The position numbers were made by a program, and so were the translations under genes. Positions 6,513 through 10,930 of a stretch of DNA of 10,930 nucleotides are shown piece after piece. Position 1 is the stretch's first letter, and each line of letters starts with the position of its first letter. Location of the stretch: the NCBI GenBank assembly GCA_030039105.1, contig JASHQO010000414.1:1-10930 (forward strand), read 5' to 3'. The notes beneath the pieces are model-generated. The model saw only the letters and a program-made list of their open reading frames with translations, did not search any database and had not been told where the DNA came from. Origin of the DNA: Xanthobacteraceae bacterium (GTDB lineage Bacteria; Pseudomonadota; Alphaproteobacteria; Rhizobiales; Xanthobacteraceae).

Positions 6513-7868
6513 ATGAGCGAGGATTTGTCAAACCTTGTCCAGCCCGGCCGCGTGCACCGGCAAATCTATACCGATCCGGCCATCTTCGACCTCGAGTTGG
6601 AGCGCATCTTCGGCGTCGCCTGGATCTATGTCGGCCACGAAAGCCAGGTGAAGAGTCCCGGCGACTATTTCCGCACCTTCATCGGCAAGAAGCCCGTGGT
6701 GCTGGTGCGCGACGCGGCCGGCGACATCCGCGTCATCCATAATCAATGCGCCCATCGCGGCTCGCTCGTCGTCGCCAACGACAACGGCAATACCGACGAG
6801 TTCATGTGCTGCTACCACGGCTGGACCTATCATCTCGACGGCCGGCTCAAGGCGGTGCCGCTGCAGCATGGCTATCCGGAAAACTTCGATCCGAGCAATC
6901 CGAAAACCGCGATGACGCAGGTGCCGCGGGTGCGGAGCTATCGCGGCTTCGTCTTCGCCAGCGCGGCCGCGGACGGCCCAAGCCTGGAGGAATTTTTAGG
7001 CCATATGGCCACGTCGCTCGACGACATGATCGACCGCGCGCCGGACGGCGAGATCGAGATAGCAGGCGGCGTATTCAAGCACGCCTATGACGGCAACTGG
7101 AAGCTCTATCTGGAAAACCTGTGCGACGCCGCGCACCCGATCTTCACCCACCGCTCGTCGATCGATGCGGCGCAGCAGCAGTCCGACGCCGTCCATTCCG
7201 ACGGCACCGGCGAGATCGCCATCCGCCAGATGCGCCAGAACGGCGCGCCCTACAGTTTCTGGGAATCCCAGGTCGGCATCTGGACCTATCCCAACGGGCA
7301 TTCCTACTTGGGCGATTATCACGACGACGCCAAGCTGGTCGCAGCGCTGAAAGACCCGGTGTTCCGCGATTACATCGCCGCGATGGAGAAGAAGAAGGGC
7401 AAGGCCGAGACGCGGCGCGTGATGGAGGTGCGGCGCTGGAACTCGAACGTCTATCCGAACCTGTCGTTCATGAGCCAATTCCAGCAGCTACGCGTGGTGC
7501 ATCCGGTCGCGGTCGACCGCACCGTGGTGCACACCTATAATTTCCGGCTCAAGGGCGCGCCGGAGCAGATGTTCCGCAACACCATCAGCTTCGCCAACAC
7601 CGTCAACGGCACCGGCTCGCTGGTGCTGACCGACGATCTCGAAATCTACAATCGCATCGGCATGGGGCTGTCCAGCGCCGGCGCCGAATGGATCGAGATC
7701 GGCCGCGGCTATCGGAGCGACCTGCCCGACGCTCACGGCGGACGGCGTGGCGTGAACTCGACCAGCGAAGTCTATATCCGCAACATGCTGGATGCCTGGC
7801 TCGGTTATATGACGGCCCCAACCCTTTCCTCCCCTGCAAGCGGGGGAGGAAAGTATCCGGCCGCCTGA
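6513..7868 (+). CDS. Rieske non-haem iron aromatic ring-hydroxylating oxygenase, alpha subunit
   Basis: 451 residues from ATG 6513 (MSEDLSNLVQPGRVHR). In-frame ATGs at 6504 and 6465 are alternatives; none has a strong ribosome binding site, and 6513 gives the usual family N-terminus. The Rieske [2Fe-2S] motif is C79-A-H81, 17 residues, C99-x2-H102 (MCCYHGWTYHLDG). The catalytic domain shows NWKLYLENLCDAAHPIFTH, giving bridging Asp205 and iron ligands His208 and His213, with a third ligand probably Asp374 or Asp375 in LTDDLEIYNR. The first three numbers equal those of naphthalene dioxygenase, confirming the architecture. It is the catalytic subunit of an oxygenase that adds oxygen to an aromatic substrate, probably an aromatic acid; the exact substrate is not readable. 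The beta subunit follows 10 bases later. The electron-transfer reductase or ferredoxin is not in the window. The last 15 or so residues are encoded by a palindromic repeat and look like a recent extension. Confidence 0.93.
   Translation: MSEDLSNLVQPGRVHRQIYTDPAIFDLELERIFGVAWIYVGHESQVKSPGDYFRTFIGKKPVVLVRDAAGDIRVIHNQCAHRGSLVVANDNGNTDEFMCCYHGWTYHLDGRLKAVPLQHGYPENFDPSNPKTAMTQVPRVRSYRGFVFASAAADGPSLEEFLGHMATSLDDMIDRAPDGEIEIAGGVFKHAYDGNWKLYLENLCDAAHPIFTHRSSIDAAQQQSDAVHSDGTGEIAIRQMRQNGAPYSFWESQVGIWTYPNGHSYLGDYHDDAKLVAALKDPVFRDYIAAMEKKKGKAETRRVMEVRRWNSNVYPNLSFMSQFQQLRVVHPVAVDRTVVHTYNFRLKGAPEQMFRNTISFANTVNGTGSLVLTDDLEIYNRIGMGLSSAGAEWIEIGRGYRSDLPDAHGGRRGVNSTSEVYIRNMLDAWLGYMTAPTLSSPASGGGKYPAA
7824..7853. 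repeat. GC-rich palindrome inside the 3' end of the Rieske alpha gene
   Basis: CTTTCCTCCCC (7824-7834) pairs perfectly over 11 bp with GGGGAGGAAAG (7843-7853) across an 8-base loop. It is translated as part of TLSSPASGGGK just before the alpha stop codon. The compact, perfect stem resembles dispersed intergenic palindromes of GC-rich proteobacteria. As RNA it would be a strong hairpin 13 bases before the alpha stop and 25 bases before the beta start, and could alter relative alpha/beta expression or transcript stability. Confidence 0.8.
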
Positions 7869-7878
7869 CCGCCGCGCG

Positions 7879-8445
7879 ATGGCAAAAAAGAAAAAACGCG
7901 CCGCACGGCTCGCGACACGGTCACGGCGGCCGATCGCCGCGCGCCGCTCGACGGCGCGGCAGCCGATCCGGCAGACCCTCGACCTCAACGCTTGCGAGCA
8001 GTTCCTGCTGCACGAGGCGCGGCTGCTCGACGACGGCAAGTTCGAGGACTGGCTCAAGCTGTTCACGCCCGAGGCCTGGTACTGGGTGCCGAGCGAGCCC
8101 GGCCAGGCCGATCCGTTCGAGACCGTGTCGCTGATCTACGACGATCGGCGTCTACTCGAGACTCGCGTGCGCCGCCTGTTAAGCCCGCGCATGTATTCGC
8201 AGGAGCCGCGCTCGCGCACCAGCCGCATTGTCGGAAACCTCACGATCGAGGAGTCAGGCAAGGACGGCTACACGGTGCGCTCCAAATTCATGATGATCGA
8301 ATACCGCCGCGAGCAGCAGCGCCTGTTCGGCGGCACCGCGCTGCACCGTCTGGTGCAGTCCGGCGGCCGCATCATGATCGCGTGGAAGCGCGTCGATCTC
8401 GTCAACTGCGACGCGCCGCTGGATGGCATTACGATTCCGTTTTGA
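7879..8445 (+). CDS. Aromatic ring-hydroxylating oxygenase, beta subunit
   Basis: 188 residues. After a basic N-terminal extension, the sequence from about residue 33 (TLDLNACEQFLLHEARLLD, then FEDWLKLFTPEAWYWVP) to the C-terminal CDAPLDGITIPF follows the small beta subunit family, with a cystatin/NTF2-like fold that supports the alpha trimer and has no redox centre. Gene order alpha-beta with a 10-base gap matches the usual operon. The first 30 residues are unusually Lys/Arg-rich (MAKKKKRAARLATRSRRP). ATG 7879 is the only ATG in this frame after the upstream stop at 7810; no Shine-Dalgarno site precedes it closely, so translation probably depends on coupling to alpha. The stop lies four bases before a palindromic repeat arm. 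Confidence 0.9.
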   Translation: MAKKKKRAARLATRSRRPIAARRSTARQPIRQTLDLNACEQFLLHEARLLDDGKFEDWLKLFTPEAWYWVPSEPGQADPFETVSLIYDDRRLLETRVRRLLSPRMYSQEPRSRTSRIVGNLTIEESGKDGYTVRSKFMMIEYRREQQRLFGGTALHRLVQSGGRIMIAWKRVDLVNCDAPLDGITIPF

Positions 8446-8449
8446 CCTT

Positions 8450-8518
8450 GTAGCCCGGGTGAGCGCAGCGACACCCGGGACAAGCGTTCCCGGACATCGC
8501 TGCGCTGATCCGGGCTAC
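8450..8518. repeat. Second inverted pair of REP-like palindromic arms
   Basis: Left arm 8450-8480 begins GTAGCCCGGGTGAGCGCAGC; right arm 8488-8518 ends GATCCGGGCTAC; seven bases separate them, so the whole can fold into one long hairpin. It is the same repeat family as at 5474-5611. Relative to that copy, the left-arm stem changes from CCCGGAT/ATCCGGG to CCCGGGT/ACCCGGG, a compensating pair change. It fills the convergent gap between the Rieske beta and flavin hydroxylase genes and provides the stop codon of the latter. Likely bidirectional terminator or mRNA 3'-end protection. Confidence 0.85.
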
Positions 8519-9636
8519 GTCCCGGTCGGCCGGTGCAGCGCGGTGCGCGTGCGCTGCGCCGTGAGCCACTTCGAACGCCCGACCATGCCGAGCGCGAAGG
8601 CCCGCAGCGTCGGCGGCCACGTGGTCGGCAGGCCGAGCCAGTACGAGATACGCTGGGTATGCTCGGTCAGCGGCCGCTCGTTGCGTTCCCAGATTCGCAG
8701 GGCGGTGACGACGTCATCCTCGCGCTGCAGATAGACCGCAAGCGACAGCGCATTCATCATGGCGCAGCCGCCGCCCTGGCCGATATTCGGCGGCAGCGCG
8801 TGCGCCGCATCGCCGATCATGGCGACCTTGCCGGCGGACCAGCGCTTGAGCCTGATCAGGTCGAAACGGTCGTAGCGGCCTTGGTCGCCGATGCGGTCGA
8901 TCAACGTCTCGAGATGCGGAAAGGCGCGCTTCCATTCGTCCTTGCGCACCGGCACCGCCTTGGCGGCTTCGTCGCTGTCGAGCATGGTGAGCGCGATATA
9001 GATGTCGGTCTCGCTGCACGGGGTGTAGAGCAGGCGGCGCGTGCCCGACCAGTATTCGACCGTTCTGGCGCCGTCGGTGACCGCGCGTTCTTCCGCGGTC
9101 TTGTCCATCAACAATCGCGTGCAGCCGTCGACCAGATATTTGCGCTTCGCCAAGAGCCCGAGCGAGTCGCGCAGCCGCGAATTGCTGCCGTCGGCGCCGA
9201 CCACCAGGTCGGCCCCGACGCGGCGGCCGTCGGCTAGAACCACTTCGCCATTGGCCGTCGCCGCCGCCGCCGCCGAGTTGGTCACGATCTCGACGCCGGC
9301 CTGCACCGCCACCGCGGCGAGCGCATTGATCACGTTCTGCCGCACGATGCTGAACACGCGGCTGCCTTGCCAACGGTGCACCGAGATCAAGCGGTCGTCG
9401 CCGTCGCGCACCTCCCGCGTATGGGCGAACGGCGCGCCCTGGACCGCGGCATCGTAGGCGCCGACCGCCTCCAGCACGCGCAAGCCGTTCTCGTAGATAT
9501 AGATGCCGGCGCCGGTGGTGCGCAGCCGGTCGGCGCGCTCGTGCACGCGCACGCTCCAGCCGCGTTGCGCCAGCGCGCAGGCCGCGGTGAGGCCGGCAAA
9601 TCCGGCGCCGACGATTTCGGCGTGTCGCTTGGCCAT
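8515..9636 (-). CDS. FAD-dependent aromatic monooxygenase (group A flavoprotein hydroxylase)
   Basis: 373 residues from ATG 9636 (MAKRHAEIVGAGFAG). An upstream in-frame ATG at 9684 would add 16 residues encoded by a palindromic repeat and is rejected. The three diagnostic motifs are present: the FAD-binding GAGFAG at 10-15 with the acidic end of the dinucleotide fold at VHER (31-34); the DG motif VVGADGSNSRLR (D149-G150); and the GD motif KVAMIGDAAHALPPNIGQG (G275-D276). Such enzymes use NAD(P)H and O2 to hydroxylate aromatic acids or hydroxylated N-heterocycles in the cytoplasm, as salicylate or 6-hydroxynicotinate hydroxylases do; the substrate cannot be told. It lies 97 bases downstream of a substrate-binding protein gene on the same strand, a likely operon. 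Its stop codon TAG lies inside a palindromic repeat, so the original C-terminus may have been altered. Confidence 0.91.
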   Translation of the reverse strand: MAKRHAEIVGAGFAGLTAACALAQRGWSVRVHERADRLRTTGAGIYIYENGLRVLEAVGAYDAAVQGAPFAHTREVRDGDDRLISVHRWQGSRVFSIVRQNVINALAAVAVQAGVEIVTNSAAAAATANGEVVLADGRRVGADLVVGADGSNSRLRDSLGLLAKRKYLVDGCTRLLMDKTAEERAVTDGARTVEYWSGTRRLLYTPCSETDIYIALTMLDSDEAAKAVPVRKDEWKRAFPHLETLIDRIGDQGRYDRFDLIRLKRWSAGKVAMIGDAAHALPPNIGQGGGCAMMNALSLAVYLQREDDVVTALRIWERNERPLTEHTQRISYWLGLPTTWPPTLRAFALGMVGRSKWLTAQRTRTALHRPTGT

Positions 9637-9653
9637 GGCGTTACAAAAAGTGG

Positions 9654-9728
9654 GGTGGGTTAGCACCAAAGGCGCGTAACCCACCGTTAGGCCGCCGGTG
9701 GGTTACGCCGCTTCGCGGCTAACCCACC
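9654..9728. repeat. Double hairpin repeat GGTGGGTTA / TAACCCACC
   Basis: Two adjacent inverted repeats share the same 9-bp arms: GGTGGGTTA 9654-9662 with TAACCCACC 9677-9685, and GGTGGGTTA 9697-9705 with TAACCCACC 9720-9728. The second is extended by GCCG/CGGC around a CTTCG loop. Together they fill most of the gap between the binding-protein stop (9736) and the monooxygenase start (9634). It belongs to a dispersed type I recall from rhizobial genomes. It could attenuate or process the transcript between the two genes. Confidence 0.85.
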
Positions 9729-9735
9729 TACATTT

Positions 9736-10740
9736 TTATTTGATGAACTGGTTGGTATAAAGCTCGTCGACCGGCGACTTCTTCTCGATGATGCCCTTGG
9801 CGAGATAAAAGTCCTGCAGCTTGGCGACGCGCCCGGGATCGACTGCGCCGAGCTGTTTCTGGCCCGGATAGATCAGCTTGTCGTAATAGGCGAACGCCTC
9901 TTTGACCTGATCCTCCTTGCCGGTCCATTCCGGCACGAATTTCACGAAATCGACGGCCGCCGCGTTGGCATCGTCCATGATGTCCTTCATGCCGTGCAGC
10001 GCCGCCTTGACGAAGGCACGGACAAGGTCGGGCTTGTCCTTGATGATCTGATCCGACGCGGCGACGGCTTGCGCCATGTGCGGAAAGAATTCGTCGGTCG
10101 GCAGCACCTTGACGGCAACGCCGGCGGCTTCGACCGGCGGAATCCAGTCCGGCACGCCCGCCATGCCGGCCGATTTGCCGGTGGCGACCATCTGCCAGAC
10201 GCCGACCGGGCCGGCCGACTGGATGTCGACGTCGTCCTTGCTCAGGCCGGCACTGGCGAGCAGTCCGAGCAGCGCATAGAACGTCGTGTCCTGATAGGAC
10301 ATCACCGTTATCGTCTTGCCCTTGAGGTCGGCGGGTTTCTCGATGCCGGAATCCGCTCGCACCACGAGCTGCATGAATCCCTTGCCGCCGAACAGACAGA
10401 CGATCTTCACGGGCACTCCATTTTGCCGCACCACGATCGGCGCGTCGGCGACGATGCCGCCGAGCGGCACGTTGCCGGCGCCGACCTGCTTGGCGACGTC
10501 GACGCCGCCGCGGCCGGTGGCGAAATTGACGGTGAGGCCGGCGTCCTTGAAGTAGCCCTTGCCCTCCGCGAGCCGGATCGGCCCGAACGCCGGCAGGAGC
10601 GGCGGCGCCGGAAACAGATAGGTGATGGTTTCATCGGCCCGCGCGCGCGGCGTGCCGCCCAAAATACCGAGACCGAGCGCGGCAGCTCCCGCGCTTTGCA
10701 GCAGCCGGCGCCGCGATAGCTCCCTGACGCTGTCGAACAT
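9736..10740 (-). CDS. Tat-exported ABC transporter substrate-binding protein (NMT1/THI5-like)
   Basis: 334 residues from ATG 10740, with an excellent GGAGGAG site seven bases upstream. The N-terminus is a twin-arginine signal (L-S-R10-R11-R12-L-L) with a hydrophobic AAALGLGILGG core and a probable cut after ARA (residue 35). The mature part is a type 2 periplasmic binding fold of the NMT1/THI5/SsuA class: an early GPIRLAEGKGYFKDAGL segment, GGVDVAKQVGAGNVPLGG, and KPADLKGKTITVMSYQDTT. Members bind small organic anions, pyrimidines, taurine or aromatic acids for an ABC importer. It is followed on the same strand by a flavin aromatic hydroxylase and faces a divergent gene just starting at the right edge, which may encode another transporter part. 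The inferred ligand is an aromatic or heteroaromatic acid consumed by the neighbouring oxygenases; that is context only. Confidence 0.92.
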   Translation of the reverse strand: MFDSVRELSRRRLLQSAGAAALGLGILGGTPRARADETITYLFPAPPLLPAFGPIRLAEGKGYFKDAGLTVNFATGRGGVDVAKQVGAGNVPLGGIVADAPIVVRQNGVPVKIVCLFGGKGFMQLVVRADSGIEKPADLKGKTITVMSYQDTTFYALLGLLASAGLSKDDVDIQSAGPVGVWQMVATGKSAGMAGVPDWIPPVEAAGVAVKVLPTDEFFPHMAQAVAASDQIIKDKPDLVRAFVKAALHGMKDIMDDANAAAVDFVKFVPEWTGKEDQVKEAFAYYDKLIYPGQKQLGAVDPGRVAKLQDFYLAKGIIEKKSPVDELYTNQFIK

Positions 10741-10747
10741 CCTTCAA

Positions 10748-10754
10748 CTCCTCC
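10748..10754 (-). promoter_or_regulatory. Strong ribosome binding site of the NMT1-like gene
   Basis: On the minus strand GGAGGAG lies seven bases before ATG 10740. It fixes the start and is the best Shine-Dalgarno match in the window, which suggests high translation of the binding protein. Confidence 0.8.
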
Positions 10755-10810
10755 ATGCGCGGCGCGGCGATGACGCGCGGCGACCCTGCTCTATCGGCGA
10801 TCCAAAATCT

Positions 10811-10843
10811 TTGCCACTATACTTGAGCTACTATACTGAAGCT
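10811..10843. promoter_or_regulatory. Divergent promoter/operator with a tandem 14-bp repeat
   Basis: ACTATACTTGAGCT (10816-10829) is followed directly by ACTATACTGAAGCT (10830-10843), 12 of 14 bases identical. Each unit contains TATACT on the plus strand and TATAGT on the minus strand, both good -10 sequences. A plus-strand TTGCCA at 10811-10816 stands 15 bases before the second TATACT and could be a -35. The block is AT-rich within a GC-rich setting and lies between two divergent genes, so it probably drives one or both and may hold a regulator site. Confidence 0.5.
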
Positions 10844-10857
10844 TTTCGGGCGGCGAT

Positions 10858-10899
10858 ATGCGTGCGATTGGCCTAAACAAACACCGGTCGATCCGCTGA
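10858..10899 (+). CDS. Possible 13-residue leader peptide
   Basis: A short open frame, ATG at 10858 to TGA at 10897-10899, encodes MRAIGLNKHRSIR. Its TGA overlaps the ATG of the next gene (TGATG), an arrangement typical of translational coupling. It lies about 20 bases after the candidate -10 TATACT. There is only a weak GGGCGG-like site before it, and such short frames arise by chance, so this is tentative. Confidence 0.25.
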   Translation: MRAIGLNKHRSIR

Positions 10900-10930
10900 T
10901 GTCCGACGTCGTCCGTCTCGAATACCGCAA
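10899..10930 (+). CDS. Start of a plus-strand gene running off the right edge
   Basis: ATG 10899 opens ten codons (MSDVVRLEYR) plus two bases before the window ends. The hydrophobic-acidic start followed by LEYR resembles the first strand of an ABC transporter ATP-binding subunit, which would suit a gene divergent from a substrate-binding protein. Ten residues are too few to identify it. No strong Shine-Dalgarno site is seen, but the ATG overlaps the stop of a possible 13-codon leader. Confidence 0.45.
   Translation, partial: MSDVVRLEYR

Noticed and set aside
5471..6514. A 347-codon minus-strand frame ending in repeat-derived residues
   Set aside because: Out of frame with the ModA-like protein; its tail is a translation of the palindromic repeat.
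5474..8518. Two distant copies of an inverted repeat as ends of a transposon carrying the genes between
   Set aside because: Each copy is itself a complete inverted pair in an intergenic gap, no transposase lies between them, and no target duplication is seen. Dispersed REP-like repeats explain them better.
9637..9684. A longer flavin hydroxylase starting at ATG 9684
   Set aside because: The extra 16 residues are translated from the GGTGGGTTA repeat and precede the normal FAD-binding N-terminus; start 9636 fits the family.
5474..9728. A CRISPR array suggested by repeated palindromes
   Set aside because: Only two copies of one family and a different double hairpin, with no regular spacers and no cas genes.

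Overview
The window is GC-rich (strongly G/C-biased third codon positions), densely coded, and carries several families of short palindromic repeats. It looks like a chromosomal piece of an alphaproteobacterium of the order Hyphomicrobiales (Rhizobiales), in the Bradyrhizobium / Rhodopseudomonas / Xanthobacteraceae range. That placement rests on codon bias, protein style and the GTAGCCCGGATGAGCGCAGC-type repeat, which I recall from that group; no database search was possible.

Layout, left to right. (1) 1-2811, minus strand: most of a large transglutaminase-like/DUF2126 protein whose C-terminus lies beyond the left edge. (2) 2812-3063: a divergent intergenic region. (3) 3064-5474, plus strand: a tightly coupled two-gene unit encoding a thiamine-diphosphate (ThDP) enzyme with a twin-arginine export signal and a small secreted cytochrome c with two haem motifs; only two bases separate them. 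(4) 5474-5611: a pair of inverted repeat arms with an extra hairpin between them, in the convergent gap. (5) 5614-6417, minus: an orphan ModA-like periplasmic binding protein. (6) 6513-8445, plus: alpha and beta subunits of a Rieske ring-hydroxylating oxygenase, divergent from the ModA-like gene; a GC-rich palindrome sits in the last codons of alpha. (7) 8450-8518: a second copy of the inverted repeat pair. (8) 8515-9636, minus: a group A FAD-dependent aromatic hydroxylase, preceded by a double hairpin repeat. (9) 9736-10740, minus: a Tat-exported NMT1/THI5-like ABC substrate-binding protein. (10) 10741-10930: a divergent promoter region with a tandem 14-bp repeat, then the first ten codons of another plus-strand gene.

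Functionally, the right half reads as an aromatic-acid uptake and hydroxylation locus: a binding protein for import, a flavin hydroxylase, and a two-subunit Rieske oxygenase whose ferredoxin/reductase partner is not in the window. The left-centre pair is the most unusual part. A ThDP enzyme carrying a Tat signal, translated together with a secreted dihaem cytochrome, suggests a periplasmic oxidative decarboxylation (or similar C-C cleavage) of a 2-oxo acid that passes electrons to cytochrome c. I know of no characterised system of this form, so the idea is an inference from signal sequences and gene order.

The repeats are placed with striking regularity: all four arms of the two inverted pairs begin within about four bases of a stop codon, and one arm supplies the stop itself.
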